Assembly: GCA_025517465.1 (NCBI GenBank)
Contig: JAOPKE010000001.1
Coordinates: 1-64,000, forward strand
From: Halobacteria archaeon HArc-gm2
Lineage (GTDB): Archaea > Halobacteriota > Halobacteria > Halobacteriales > Haloarculaceae
DNA: 64,000 nucleotides
Direction: 5' to 3'
Shown here: positions 15,536 to 25,922 of the stretch, piece by piece
Position numbering within the stretch: the stretch's first letter is position 1
Layout: every line of letters starts with the position of its first letter
Translations under genes and position numbers: made by a program
The notes under the pieces: generated by a model
Database searches by the model: none
What the model was told of the DNA's origin: nothing
Seen by the model: only the letters and a program-made list of their open reading frames with translations

Positions 15536-17085
15536 CAGTCGTCGGCGGTCGGTTCCGTCGGCTCGTTCTCGGGCGCTCCCTCCGCGGCGTCGTCGACGAG
15601 GTGGTGAGTACCCAGGCTCTCCTCGTTCTCCAGCGCGTGGCGGGTGACGAGCAGCGCGACGACGCTGGCGTGACGGAGTTCGTACAGCGAGCGCGACGTT
15701 CGCGTCCGGACGTACGCGTCGACCTCTCCCTTGAGGCGACGGAGGACGGCCAGCGCGCGCTGGAGGTCCCCGGGGTCGCGTTCCAGGCCGACGTACTCGT
15801 CCATCACGCGGCGGAGGCGGTGGAATTTCTGGCGCGCGAAGTCGTCTGGAAGCTCGGGATCGCGTTCGAGCAGCTCCGGCGCTTCGATGACCGACGGGTC
15901 TTCCCCGGCGGCGTCCTCCCCGGCGCGCAGTCCCCAGACGAGCCCTTCCAGCAGGCTCGTCGACGCCAATCTGTTCGCGCCGTGGACGCCCGTGCGGGCG
16001 CACTCGCCGACGGCGTAGAGGCGGTCGAGCGAGGTGCGGCCGCGGTCGTCGACCGCGACGCCGCCACAGAGGAAGTGCTCCGCCGGGCCGACTGGGATGC
16101 CGTCTTCCCAGTCGATGTCCCTGTCTTCGCACTTCGCGGCGAGGTCCGGGAATTCGTCGGCGAACTCCAGCGGCGACACGTCGAGGGTGACCTCGCCGGT
16201 CGCGTCGCGTTCGGCCGCGACTGCCCGCGCCACGACGTCGCGGGGCGCGAGTTCCGCGTCGTCGTGATACTCCGGCATGAAGCGCTCGCCGTCGCCATTC
16301 CGAAGGAGCGCCCCTTCGCCGCGGACCGCCTCGCTGACGAGGAAGGGACCGTCCTCGGGATTCCCGTCCTCACCGGGATAGACCGTCGGGTGGAACTGCA
16401 CGTACTCCATGTCCTCGACGTCCGCGCCCGCGAGCGCGGCCATCCCGACGCCGTCACCGGTGGAGTTTGCCGGGTTGGTCGAGCGCGGGAAGAGGTCGCC
16501 GATGCCGCCCGTCGCGAGGATAGTCGACCCGGCGTAGACCGGTTCCACGTCGCCGTCGTGTTCCAGCATCGCGCCGTGGACGCGGCCTTCGTGACGGATC
16601 AGTTCCAGCGCGGCGGTGTCGTCCCGGATCTCGACGGAGTCGTTGTCGTCCAAGTAGTTCAGGAACGGGACGTGGATGTGCTTGCCAGTCGAGGCGTCGA
16701 CGTGGAGGATCCGGTCGTCGCTGTGGGCTGCCTCGCGGGCGAAGTCCAGGTCCTCGCCGTTCTCATCGAAGGACACATCCAACGTATCGACGAGCACGTC
16801 CCGGACGGCGTCGTTCGCGTTCTCGACGAGGACGTCCACAGCGTCGGGGTCGGCGGTGCCGTCGGAGGCGTCGAGGATGTCCCGCGTGAATCCCTCGGGG
16901 TCGTCCCGGGTGACGGCGATGCCGCCCTGGGCCCACCAGGAGGAGGCGCCCTCGGGGCGCTTTGCCTTCGTCGCGACGACGACGTCGCTCCCCTGCCGGG
17001 CCGCAGCGAGGGCGCTCGCGAGGCCGGCGATGCCGGAGCCGACGACGAGGACGTCCGTCGTTTCGGCGGAGTTCTGGTCGGTCAT
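15535..17085 (-). CDS. nadB: L-aspartate oxidase
   Basis: A 516-residue FAD enzyme that oxidises L-aspartate to iminoaspartate, the substrate of NadA. The dinucleotide-binding motif VVGSGIAGLASALAAA lies at about residues 14-29. Further succinate dehydrogenase/fumarate reductase-type motifs follow: SSWWAQGGIAV (about 47-57), HVDASTGKHI (about 117-126), ATGGIG (about 170-175), QFHPT (about 210-214) and HGANRLASTSLLEGLVWG (about 353-370). The C-terminal helical domain is typical. It lies 3 bases downstream of nadA and overlaps nadC. Confidence 0.96.
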   Translation of the reverse strand: MTDQNSAETTDVLVVGSGIAGLASALAAARQGSDVVVATKAKRPEGASSWWAQGGIAVTRDDPEGFTRDILDASDGTADPDAVDVLVENANDAVRDVLVDTLDVSFDENGEDLDFAREAAHSDDRILHVDASTGKHIHVPFLNYLDDNDSVEIRDDTAALELIRHEGRVHGAMLEHDGDVEPVYAGSTILATGGIGDLFPRSTNPANSTGDGVGMAALAGADVEDMEYVQFHPTVYPGEDGNPEDGPFLVSEAVRGEGALLRNGDGERFMPEYHDDAELAPRDVVARAVAAERDATGEVTLDVSPLEFADEFPDLAAKCEDRDIDWEDGIPVGPAEHFLCGGVAVDDRGRTSLDRLYAVGECARTGVHGANRLASTSLLEGLVWGLRAGEDAAGEDPSVIEAPELLERDPELPDDFARQKFHRLRRVMDEYVGLERDPGDLQRALAVLRRLKGEVDAYVRTRTSRSLYELRHASVVALLVTRHALENEESLGTHHLVDDAAEGAPENEPTEPTADD

Positions 17086-17088
17086 GGC

Positions 17089-18219
17089 TCAGATCTCCAG
17101 CATCCGGTCGAGGGCGACCTGCGCGAGTTCCTTCTCCTCCGGGGCGACCTCGATGACGTTGCGTTCGCGGCCCTCGACCAGTTCCTCCAGCACCCAGGTG
17201 AGGTAGTTCGGGTCGATCTGGCGCATCGCGTTGCAGTCCATGCACGCCTCGCCGCAGAGCGGCAGCACGTTCACCTCGGGGTGCCAGCGCTGGAGGTGGT
17301 GGGTGAGGTGGATCTCGGTCCCGATAGCCCACGTCTCGCCGGGGTCGGCGTTCTCGACGGTCTCGCAGATGGTGGCCGTCGAGCCAGTCTTGTCGGCGGC
17401 CTCCACGACCTCGCGGCGACACTCGGGGTGGACGATGACCTTCGCGTCCTCGTGGTCCGCCCGGATCTGTTCGATGTGTTCGACTCTGAATCGCTCGTGG
17501 ACCTGGCAGTAGCCGTCCCAGAGAATGACGTCATTCTCCACGGCCTTGCTCGCGTCCTTGGACTCTGGATCCCAGGGGTCCCACTCGACGATCTCGTCTT
17601 CGATGCCGAGCCGGTAGGCCGTGTTCTCCCCGAGGTGCTTGTCGGGGAGGAAGAGGACCTTGTCTCCCTTCTCGAAGGCGTATTCGAACGCCTTGTGCGC
17701 GTTCGAGGAGGTACAGACCAGGCCGCCCTGCTCGGCGCAGAAGGCCTTGAGGTCGGCGTAGCTGTTCATGTAGGTGATGGGGATGATGCGTTCGTCGGTC
17801 TCGGCGGTGATCTCCGCCCACGCGGCGTCGACCTGGAGGGCTTCGGCCATGCCCGCCATCGGACAGGAAGCCTCCATGCTCGGGAGGATCACCGACTGGT
17901 CGTCGTCGGTGATGATGTCCGCGGACTCGGCCATGAACGTCACGCCGCCGAAGATCACGTAGTCGGCGTCGGAATCGGCCGCCTCCTTGCTCAACTGGTA
18001 GGAGTCGCCGATGAAGTCCGCGTGCTCCACGATCTCGCGTCGCTGGTAGTTGTGACCGAGGATGACGACGTCGTCGCCGAGTTCGTCGAGCGCGGTCTCG
18101 ATGCGCTCGGTCCGTTCGTCCTCCCCGAGGTCCCGGAACGGCGCCGGGAGCTGTTCGAGGTTGTCGTACTTGAAGAGACTGAGGTCAGTCTCGAAGTGGG
18201 CTGTTTCCATTTCGGGCAC
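17089..18219 (-). CDS. nadA: Quinolinate synthase
   Basis: A 376-residue [4Fe-4S] enzyme that condenses iminoaspartate with dihydroxyacetone phosphate to quinolinate. Motifs include VILGHNYQR (about residues 51-59), SCPMAG (about 118-123), NSYADLKAFC (about 151-160), CTSSNAHKAF (about 167-176), HPECRREV (about 262-269) and CGEACMDCNAM (about 327-337); the conserved Cys residues in the second, fourth/fifth and last supply the cluster. The ATG at 18219 gives MPEMETAHF; a second ATG at 18210 is equally possible. It is the first gene of the nad operon and diverges from hmgA with a 210-base shared upstream region. Confidence 0.96.
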   Translation of the reverse strand: MPEMETAHFETDLSLFKYDNLEQLPAPFRDLGEDERTERIETALDELGDDVVILGHNYQRREIVEHADFIGDSYQLSKEAADSDADYVIFGGVTFMAESADIITDDDQSVILPSMEASCPMAGMAEALQVDAAWAEITAETDERIIPITYMNSYADLKAFCAEQGGLVCTSSNAHKAFEYAFEKGDKVLFLPDKHLGENTAYRLGIEDEIVEWDPWDPESKDASKAVENDVILWDGYCQVHERFRVEHIEQIRADHEDAKVIVHPECRREVVEAADKTGSTATICETVENADPGETWAIGTEIHLTHHLQRWHPEVNVLPLCGEACMDCNAMRQIDPNYLTWVLEELVEGRERNVIEVAPEEKELAQVALDRMLEI

Positions 18220-18258
18220 GATGGGACACCTGTTGGTACTCGAAGCTAACGAAGCGCA

Positions 18259-18285
18259 CTATTGAAAAGATTTTGCCTTCAATAG
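18259..18285. promoter_or_regulatory. Inverted repeat upstream of nadA (candidate operator)
   Basis: Perfect 8-base arms CTATTGAA (18259-18266) and TTCAATAG (18278-18285) are separated by 11 AT-rich bases. The site begins 40 bases upstream of the nadA start, where an archaeal TATA/operator region would lie. It would suit a dimeric repressor that senses NAD status. No regulator is identified, and overlap with the basal promoter is possible. Confidence 0.4.
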
Positions 18286-18429
18286 TTCGGACCGGTGGGT
18301 ATTCTCGGCCAGAGCTCGGAATCGAATCGTCATCGCCGGTGTTGTCGGGAGGCGTGAAGGATTCGCCCGTCCGGAGACGTTCTCGATGGGAAGGCAACTG
18401 TTAGGAACCAGCGCACCGACCCATCCTGC

Positions 18430-19641
18430 ATGACCGACCACGAGTCTCTCGCCGAGCGCGTGCGCGAGGGCGAGTTGCGCCTCTACGAACTCGAAGACCA
18501 CGCCGACGCCGAGACGGCGGCGAAGGCCCGCCGGACGCTCCTCGAAGCCGAGACGGACGCCGACCTCTACCCCGTCGGCGACTACACCTTCGAAGCGAGC
18601 GACGCCGACTCTGCCATCGAGAACATGATCGGTGCAGCGCAGGTGCCGATGGGCGTCGTCGGCCCGCTCCCCGTCGACGGCGGCGCGGCCGAGGGCGAGC
18701 ACTACCTCCCGCTCGCCACGACGGAGGGGGCGCTCGTCGCTTCGGTCAACCGGGGCGTGAGCGCCATCAGGAACGCGGGCGGCGCGACGGCGCGCGTCCT
18801 GAAGTCCGGGATGACCCGCGCGCCCGTCTTCAAGGTCGACGACGTCGCCGAGGCGGGCGAAGTTTCGGCCTGGGTCCGGGAGAACGTCGATGCGCTGGCC
18901 GAAGCCGCCGAGGCCACCACCAGCCACGGCGAGTTGCAGGACGTCACGCCCTACGTCGTCGGGGACAGCGTCTTCCTGCGCTTCTCCTACGACACCAAGG
19001 ACGCCATGGGGATGAACATGGCCACCATCGCCACGGAGGCCGCCTGCGACGTCGTCGAGAGCGAGACGCCGGCGGACCTCGTCGCCCTCTCGGGTAACCT
19101 CTGTTCGGACAAGAAGCCCGCCGCGATAAACGCTGTCGAGGGCCGGGGCCGCACCGTCGCCGCGGACGTCCTCATCCCGCACGACGACGTCGAGGAGCGG
19201 TTCGGGACGACCACCGACGCCATCGCCGAGGCCAACACCCGGAAGAACCTCGTCGGGTCGGCCAAGGCCGGCGCGCTGGGGTTCAACGCCCACGCCGCCA
19301 ACGTCGTCGCCGCCGCGTTCCTCGCGACGGGCCAGGACGCCGCCCAGGTCGTCGAGGGCTCCAACGCCATCACCACCGTCGACGCCCGCGAGGATGGGCT
19401 GTACGCCTCGGTCACCATCGCCTCCCTGGAAGTCGGCACCGTCGGTGGCGGCACCTCGCTCCCGACGCAGGCCGCGGGCCTCGACGTGCTCGGCTACGGC
19501 GGAAGTGGCGATCCGCCGGGCTCCAACGCCGACGCGCTCGCCGAAGTCATCACCGCCGGTGTCCTCGCCGGCGAACTCTCCCTGCTCGCCGCGCTCGCCT
19601 CCCGGCACCTCTCCAGCGCCCACGAGGAGCTCGGCCGATAG
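18430..19641 (+). CDS. hmgA: 3-hydroxy-3-methylglutaryl-CoA reductase (NADPH)
   Basis: A 403-residue class I HMG-CoA reductase that makes mevalonate for the isoprenoid ether lipids; it is the mevinolin/statin target in haloarchaea. Motifs are ENMIGAAQVPMGVVGPLPV (about residues 60-78), the catalytic Glu in TTEGALVASVNRG (about 98-110), SYDTKDAMGMNMA (about 190-202, NADPH binding), LCSDKKPAA (about 222-230, catalytic Lys), and GTVGGGT (about 336-342). A catalytic His is in SSAHEELG near the C-terminus. The gene stands alone and is divergent from nadA. Confidence 0.97.
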   Translation: MTDHESLAERVREGELRLYELEDHADAETAAKARRTLLEAETDADLYPVGDYTFEASDADSAIENMIGAAQVPMGVVGPLPVDGGAAEGEHYLPLATTEGALVASVNRGVSAIRNAGGATARVLKSGMTRAPVFKVDDVAEAGEVSAWVRENVDALAEAAEATTSHGELQDVTPYVVGDSVFLRFSYDTKDAMGMNMATIATEAACDVVESETPADLVALSGNLCSDKKPAAINAVEGRGRTVAADVLIPHDDVEERFGTTTDAIAEANTRKNLVGSAKAGALGFNAHAANVVAAAFLATGQDAAQVVEGSNAITTVDAREDGLYASVTIASLEVGTVGGGTSLPTQAAGLDVLGYGGSGDPPGSNADALAEVITAGVLAGELSLLAALASRHLSSAHEELGR

Positions 19642-19768
19642 CGAGACAGTCGGCCACGTCGACAACTTTTACTTTCACTCCGGTGCTGGCTGTGGTTTAT
19701 TCCGATGCCACCGGTAGTTCGTGATGGCGTCCGCCGGTCAGCACCTGCGGACGTCTCCAGGTGATAGC

Positions 19769-19894
19769 ATGCACAGCCACGAAACCGACGACGACGCGGT
19801 ATCGCTCGCCCACCGCCTGTTGACCCTCGCGAAGCTCGCCGCCACCACGCTCGCCGCGCTGGGCGCCGCAGCGAAGGCGTTCGGCCTGGTCTGA
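19769..19894 (+). CDS. Small alanine-rich protein, possible (41 aa)
   Basis: A 41-residue reading frame: an acidic N-terminus (MHSHETDDDAV) then a continuous amphipathic-to-hydrophobic helix rich in Ala and Leu that ends KAFGLV. It could be a small membrane-associated or dimeric helical protein of the kind often missed in haloarchaea. Codon bias is typical of the genome. No Shine-Dalgarno site decides the start, and nothing else supports expression. Confidence 0.4.
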   Translation: MHSHETDDDAVSLAHRLLTLAKLAATTLAALGAAAKAFGLV

Positions 19895-19960
19895 CGCGAC
19901 GACGGCCACCACGCCGGAGCGCTGCTAACTGTTTTGGGCCCGCGCTGCGAGCGCCCGGGC

Positions 19961-20356
19961 ATGGAACCCCGAGAGTTCGCCTCGCTCGCGGCGGCCGGCA
20001 CCGTCCTGCCCGTGGCGACCGTCGCCGCCGTGCTCATCGCGACGGTGACGTACGGTCTCCACTGGATCGTGCCGCTCTTTTTGCTGCTGTTCAGCCCCGT
20101 CTCGGCCGCCGTCGGGTTCTACTCGTACGGCGTCCGGACCGGGTCGCTGCGCCGTCCCTCCTGGTGGCCCGCGGGTGAGCGACGGCAGTTCGGCGACCAG
20201 ATCCACGACCGGTACCACGAGGAGTTCACGGCGGAGATGCTCGCACAGCCGACGGTCGACGACGCCGGTCCCTCGGGACGGCTCCTCGCGCTGGCACTGG
20301 TCTACCTGGTCTCGACGCCGGTCTACACGCTCCTCTTCTGGGGACTGTTCGGCTGA
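19961..20356 (+). CDS. Membrane protein of unknown function
   Basis: A 131-residue protein with three likely membrane segments: about residues 10-30 (AAGTVLPVATVAAVLIATVTY), about 33-54 (HWIVPLFLLLFSPVSAAVGFYS) and about 108-128 (LLALALVYLVSTPVYTLLFWG). The loop between the second and third carries charged residues including RRQFGDQIHDRYHEEF. The ATG at 19961 (MEPREFASL) was chosen as it directly precedes the first hydrophobic segment. No family is recognised. Confidence 0.7.
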   Translation: MEPREFASLAAAGTVLPVATVAAVLIATVTYGLHWIVPLFLLLFSPVSAAVGFYSYGVRTGSLRRPSWWPAGERRQFGDQIHDRYHEEFTAEMLAQPTVDDAGPSGRLLALALVYLVSTPVYTLLFWGLFG

Positions 20357-20386
20357 CGGTCCAGCCAACGCGGCCGTCTCGGCGGC

Positions 20387-20911
20387 TCAGAGCAAACGGT
20401 ACGTGCCGCGGTTCTCGGAGACCTCGCCGCGGCGGACGAGTTTCGCCAGCGCGTCGTGAACGTAGTCGGCGGGGACGCCCCGTTCGGTGGCGTAGGCCTC
20501 AACGTCCTCGGCGGTCGGTTCCTCGAGCGTCCGCAGCGCCGACAGTACCGTCTCCTTCCGGCTCTGACTCCCGTTCGACCCGCTCTCGACGCGTTCGCCC
20601 GCCGCGGCGACCTCGTCGGCGTCGAGCCCGGACCCGGTCAGGAACTCCTCGTCGCTCACCCCGGCGTCGTCGAGTCGCTCCTCCATCTCGGTGAACGACT
20701 CGAGTTCGGCGAACTCCTCGCCGTGGCCCTGGCGGTTCGCCAGCATCGACGCGCGTACCTCGCGGGCGTGGTCCTCGTCGTCCGTCTCGACGAACTTCCG
20801 GCGCTTGGCGTGTTGCCGGCTCGCCCCGCACCGCGGACACTGGGTCGTTTCGGGCCGTCCCTCGACGATCCAGAGGGCCTGGCAGTCGCTGCAACCCACG
20901 ACGGCGTACAT
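20387..20911 (-). CDS. Zinc-ribbon and winged-helix protein (DUF5817-like)
   Basis: A 174-residue protein conserved in haloarchaea. The N-terminus is a four-Cys zinc ribbon, with CSDC (about residues 7-10) and CPRC (about 26-29). A charged linker follows. The C-terminal 55 residues look like a winged helix: KETVLSALRTLEEPTAEDVEAYATERG then VHDALAKLVRRGEVSENRGTYRLL. This pairing resembles the DUF5817 family, sometimes annotated as replication-associated. The ATG at 20911 directly precedes the zinc ribbon. A nucleic-acid-binding regulator is likely; no target is known. Confidence 0.75.
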   Translation of the reverse strand: MYAVVGCSDCQALWIVEGRPETTQCPRCGASRQHAKRRKFVETDDEDHAREVRASMLANRQGHGEEFAELESFTEMEERLDDAGVSDEEFLTGSGLDADEVAAAGERVESGSNGSQSRKETVLSALRTLEEPTAEDVEAYATERGVPADYVHDALAKLVRRGEVSENRGTYRLL

Positions 20912-21024
20912 GGACTGACCTGGGTCGCGTTCGGATTTCAACGTTCGGACTCGGCCCCAGACGCGGCCAGTCTGTGGGCGGCCCCGGAGTCAGGTCTTAG
21001 GTGTCGCGCGCCCAACGAGCGGGT

Positions 21025-21363
21025 ATGGAGGAGGTCCCACACGCGTCGCGGGAGACCGTCGAGGCTGTCGAGGGGGTCCACCTGACCCAGCTCGCCGTCG
21101 GCGAGCGGATGAGCGTCCAGCACTTCCACTTCGAGCCTGGCGCCGCCGTGCCCGAGCATAGCCACCCTCACGAGCAGGTCGGCTTCGTCGCGAGCGGGGC
21201 GCTCACCTTCACCGTCGAGGGCGAGGCGTACGTCGTCGGCTCTGGCGACTCCTATACGATCCCGGGCGACGAACCCCACGCGGCGCGCAACGAGGGCGAA
21301 GAACCCGCCAGCGGCATCGACGTCTTCAGTCCGCCGCGGGCGAACCCGGACTGGCGGGACTGA
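21025..21363 (+). CDS. Cupin-domain protein
   Basis: A 112-residue single-domain cupin. The metal motif is visible in HFHFEPGAAVPEHSHPHEQVGFVASG (two His pairs and a Glu/Gln, spanning about residues 33-58; only part is quoted elsewhere), and the second motif in YTIPGDEPHAARN (about 81-93). Such proteins bind a metal and act as small dioxygenases, isomerases or sensors; the substrate is unknown. The ATG at 21025 was preferred to the GTG at 21001. The stop codon shares one base with the start of the lipoprotein gene, so the two are coupled. Confidence 0.85.
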   Translation: MEEVPHASRETVEAVEGVHLTQLAVGERMSVQHFHFEPGAAVPEHSHPHEQVGFVASGALTFTVEGEAYVVGSGDSYTIPGDEPHAARNEGEEPASGIDVFSPPRANPDWRD

Positions 21364-22190
21364 TGAATCGACCCACGCCGGCGATTCTGGTCGCTGGCCT
21401 GTGCGTGTTGGCGGGCTGTGGCGGGTTCGGCGGCCAACCCGGCACCGAGGTCCGGGACACCGTCACGCCGGCGCCGGTCCCGACCGTCCCGACCGAATCT
21501 CCAGAGAGCGCCTCGGACGGTGTGATCGACGCAGATAGGATCGCCGCCGACCACTGGCGCGCTCTCGACGGCAGGTCGCACACTGCCCGGACCAGCGTTC
21601 GATGGCGGTATCGCAACGGCTCAGTGTACGACGACACGACGGTCCACCGGGTCAGACCCGACCGCGAGCGGTTCCACGCCGTCGCCGTCTACGCTCGCCC
21701 GCGCGGAGCGATCAACCGGACCGGTCACGAACTGTGGTACGACGGGGAGCGTTCGTTTTACCGCGTGGAATCACAGGACGACGGTCCGGTGTTCCGACAG
21801 TTAGAGACCGAGGTCGCCATCCAGTACCCGGGAGCGAGCCTGATAAGGGGCCTCTTCACCCGCCTGCGACCGGTAGACGTCCGACAGACGGCCTTCGGCA
21901 GCACCGTCGTCACCGGCCCCGTTTCGGGGGTCTACGGACTCCAGGGTCTCTCGCAGTTCCGCGACGAGCGCAACGTCACGATGGCCGCCCATATCACCCC
22001 CGACGGCTACGTGGGTCGCATCGCTATCGGGTTCGACGCGATCGTCCGGGACCGACCCGTCCAGGCCCAGATAACGGTCGCGTTCACCGACGTCGGATCG
22101 ACGCGCGTCACGGAACCTGCCTGGGTCGAGAACGTCAGCGGCCAGTCGGGAACGTCGACGCCGGTCGTGGGGCAACCGCTCGGCACGTGA
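21363..22190 (+). CDS. Haloarchaeal lipoprotein of unknown function (DUF7537-like)
   Basis: A 275-residue secreted lipoprotein. The N-terminus is a signal peptide with the lipobox LAGC, placing the lipid-modified Cys at residue 19. A Pro/Thr-rich stalk follows to about residue 45. The rest looks like a beta-rich fold, beginning DHWRALDGRSHTARTSVRWRY and running through paired strands. This pattern (short stalk, then a 200-residue domain with an FxxTxVTGP-like segment near residue 180) fits the haloarchaeal DUF7537 lipoprotein family, named from memory. It is translationally coupled to the cupin gene upstream. Confidence 0.75.
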   Translation: MNRPTPAILVAGLCVLAGCGGFGGQPGTEVRDTVTPAPVPTVPTESPESASDGVIDADRIAADHWRALDGRSHTARTSVRWRYRNGSVYDDTTVHRVRPDRERFHAVAVYARPRGAINRTGHELWYDGERSFYRVESQDDGPVFRQLETEVAIQYPGASLIRGLFTRLRPVDVRQTAFGSTVVTGPVSGVYGLQGLSQFRDERNVTMAAHITPDGYVGRIAIGFDAIVRDRPVQAQITVAFTDVGSTRVTEPAWVENVSGQSGTSTPVVGQPLGT

Positions 22191-22330
22191 CGGCGAAGGG
22201 GACGAACGAGCGAAAAGTGGCGCGACGGTGCGGTGGGACGGTCCCTGGGGGGCTCCGTTCCCGGCTCGACTCGGTACGCGAGTCGCTCGATGTTCTGGCG
22301 GTTACGCCGCCAGAGGACGAGACGCTCTCT

Positions 22331-23608
<1,278 letters not shown>

Positions 23609-23758
23609 AACCCATGCTACGGTGAAACGTGCCTAAAGGGCTGCTGTTTCGTTTCCGTCATGGTATTTCATGACATTGTTCACCTGAGAGGCAAGTCCGA
23701 AACTCGCGGGAGTCGCCGACAGGCGACGTTTACGGTTGTGGGTTCCGAAATCGGACCC

Positions 23759-24622
23759 ATGCACGTCATCGCCCACGGTGGCGCCGGGAGCGTCCCGGAC
23801 GAGCCCGCGAAGCGACAGCGAACCCTGGCGACGGCGGTCGAGGAGGCGACCCGGTCCGACGACCCACTCGAAGCGGCCTGTGCAGCGGTCCGGGCGCTGG
23901 AGGACGACCCGCGGTTCAACGCCGGGATCGGCAGCGTCGCCCAGAGCGACGGGACGATTCGGACGGACGCCGGGCTGATGGTCGACGACGGGACGACGGG
24001 GGGCGGGACAGTGGGTGCGGCGTGCGGAATGCCCGGCGTGGCCAACGCAGTGGACGTCGCTCGCGTCGTCGCCACCGAGACTCCCCACGTCATGGTGGCC
24101 GGCGAGCCAGCGGTCGATCTGGCGGCCGCGTTCGACGTCGAGACCGACGTGGACCTCTGGACTGACCGCACGCGGGAGCGCTGGGACGCCGCCGACCCGC
24201 CCTCGGGCGGCCTGGACGAGACGCTTCCGTGGGTCCGCGAGCAGTTCGGCCGCGGCAGCGACACCGTCGGTGCGGTCGCGACGGACGGCGAGTCACTCGT
24301 CGCCGCGACGTCGACCGGTGGCCGGTGGTTCGCCCTCGCCGGCCGCGTCGGCGACGTCCCGCAGGTCGGCGCCGGCTTCTACGCCGACGACCGCGGCGGG
24401 GCGAGCGCGACCGGTGCGGGCGAAGCCATCGCGCGGTTCGGCCTCGCTCGCCGCGCCGTCGACGAACTCGAGCGCCGAAGTTCCCACCAGGCCGCAGAAG
24501 AAGTCATCGAGGCGTTCGCGGACGCGACTGGCGAACGCGCCGGCCTCGTCGTCGTGGACCACGACGGTCACGCGGGGTCGGCCACTAACGCCGCGTCGAT
24601 GCAGACCGCCGAACGGCCCTAG
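23759..24622 (+). CDS. Plant-type L-asparaginase / isoaspartyl peptidase (Ntn hydrolase)
   Basis: A 287-residue N-terminal-nucleophile hydrolase. The alpha part begins MHVIAHGGAGSVPDE and includes DPRFNAGIGSVAQSDGTIRTDAG (about residues 60-80), the usual substrate region. Autocleavage would occur before the Thr in GSDTVGAVATDG (about residues 166-177), leaving that Thr as nucleophile. The beta part carries GRVGDVPQVGAGFYADD and a TGAGEAIARF segment (about 197-225), both canonical. It would hydrolyse asparagine or isoaspartyl dipeptides. The ATG at 23759 begins the conserved strand. It is divergent from icd. Confidence 0.9.
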   Translation: MHVIAHGGAGSVPDEPAKRQRTLATAVEEATRSDDPLEAACAAVRALEDDPRFNAGIGSVAQSDGTIRTDAGLMVDDGTTGGGTVGAACGMPGVANAVDVARVVATETPHVMVAGEPAVDLAAAFDVETDVDLWTDRTRERWDAADPPSGGLDETLPWVREQFGRGSDTVGAVATDGESLVAATSTGGRWFALAGRVGDVPQVGAGFYADDRGGASATGAGEAIARFGLARRAVDELERRSSHQAAEEVIEAFADATGERAGLVVVDHDGHAGSATNAASMQTAERP

Positions 24623-24852
24623 TCGCTCCAGGGGTCGATCTTGTTGTCGTATCCCGGCTGTCGGATCTCGTCGAGAAAGCGTGCTCCGACCGCCAGGGCG
24701 ATGATGCCGATGATCCCACCCAGGAAGATTCCGACACCCGAAGTCAGGTCGAGAACGATAACGCCTGCCCCCGTCGACACGAGCACGAGCGCCCACAGAT
24801 ACGGATTCGTCAGAACGGGCTGGGAATGATATTGGCTTGCCACGTCGTTCAC
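24619..24852 (-). CDS. Small two-span membrane protein
   Basis: A 77-residue protein with two membrane segments, about residues 17-36 (NPYLWALVLVSTGAGVIVLD) and about 39-60 (SGVGIFLGGIIGIIALAVGARF), and a polar C-terminus ending DNKIDPWSD. It overlaps the end of the asparaginase gene by 4 bases, convergent. No family is recognised. Codon use is normal. Confidence 0.65.
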   Translation of the reverse strand: MNDVASQYHSQPVLTNPYLWALVLVSTGAGVIVLDLTSGVGIFLGGIIGIIALAVGARFLDEIRQPGYDNKIDPWSD

Positions 24853-25061
24853 TTCGCGTTGTCCCCAGTTTCACCTACAACAGTAAACCGTTTGCCCCCA
24901 CACTGAAGCCACTCTGGATTACGAATCGACAGATTCGAGTTCGGACATCCGGTGTCCCCCACACGGTTCGGGCCTCCTGTCGGTCGGCGCCGTCCTACTG
25001 CCTACGGGTCGCGTTGCTCCCCGCTCGCTTTGTAGATGCTCCTCGCTACGCTCAGACCTGC

Positions 25062-25922
25062 CTATTGCTCTCCCATCTTCTCTCCAGCCACCCGCCGTCC
25101 CTTCGTCGTCAACGCGACTTCCGTCCGCTCGCGCCGGAGACTGATCGCCTCCAGTTCGATGAGTCGGTCGAATATCTCCTCAGTCTGGTCGACCGAGATA
25201 CCGACGAAGCTTGGCACGTCGAATGGAGAGATGCCGGAGTACAGCGCCATGATGACACGCCGCTCCGTGCTCGACAGGTCCAGGTCGGCCCTGTTCCGCT
25301 CGGCGCTCTCCTCGAGCATCACCTGCAACACTGTGGCGTGGAAGTCGTCGCCAGCGAGGTGGGTCTCGACGCTGATGTCGTCCTGCGTGTGTTCGACCTC
25401 GATGACGGTTCGCTCCTCGCCGGAGACGGTCTTGTCGTCGAAGGAGAGGTCGCCGATGTCGGCGCGTTCGATGGGGACCGCCTGGCCGTCGGCGAGCGCC
25501 AGCTGCAGCGCCTCGTCGGTCACCTTCATCCGGCCTTTGGTCCAGCCGGCGTTCTGGACGACCCCACCCTCCACGGCGGGGTGCTGGACGAGGATGATCT
25601 CACCGTCGAGCGCCGCCCGGTAGAGGTCCGTCTCGAAGGACTCGTGCTCCTTTGCGGTGACGAGCAACACGTTGTCGCCGAGGTGGAGCACGACGTAGTT
25701 CGACACGCTGGCGCTCTGCTGGTTGACGTCGAACCGGTCGGCGATGCGGTCGATCGCGGACAGGGGGAACTGGCGCTTCTCGTCGGCGATGAGCACCAGG
25801 CGCTCCGTGGTCAGGACTATCCGGCAGGTCTGCCAGCTCGCGTCGGTGAGCCGCTGGCCCTTCTGGACCGCCTGCAGGTACTGCCCCTGTGTGTCCGTGA
25901 TCTTCTTCTCCGTGTCACTCAT
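25062..25922 (-). CDS. cheF: Archaeal chemotaxis protein CheF (DUF439)
   Basis: A 286-residue cytoplasmic protein of the CheF family, which links the Che system (CheY, CheD, CheC2) to the archaellum motor in haloarchaea. The first 190 residues are a beta-rich domain with CRIVLTTERLVLIA and GEIILVQHPAVEGGVVQN typical of the family. The C-terminal part is a winged helix: SSTERRVIMALYSGISPFDVPSFVGI followed by RRERTEVALTTKGRRVAGEKM. A second family member follows on the same strand (26036-26899). No other che or archaellum gene is in the window, so this pair is separate from its system. Confidence 0.85.
   Translation of the reverse strand: MSDTEKKITDTQGQYLQAVQKGQRLTDASWQTCRIVLTTERLVLIADEKRQFPLSAIDRIADRFDVNQQSASVSNYVVLHLGDNVLLVTAKEHESFETDLYRAALDGEIILVQHPAVEGGVVQNAGWTKGRMKVTDEALQLALADGQAVPIERADIGDLSFDDKTVSGEERTVIEVEHTQDDISVETHLAGDDFHATVLQVMLEESAERNRADLDLSSTERRVIMALYSGISPFDVPSFVGISVDQTEEIFDRLIELEAISLRRERTEVALTTKGRRVAGEKMGEQ

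Noticed and set aside
15295-18249. 984-codon plus-strand open frame across the nad operon
   Set aside because: It runs antisense to nadC, nadB and nadA, which have full catalytic motifs; the translated product is a low-complexity Arg/Val-rich artefact of codon bias.
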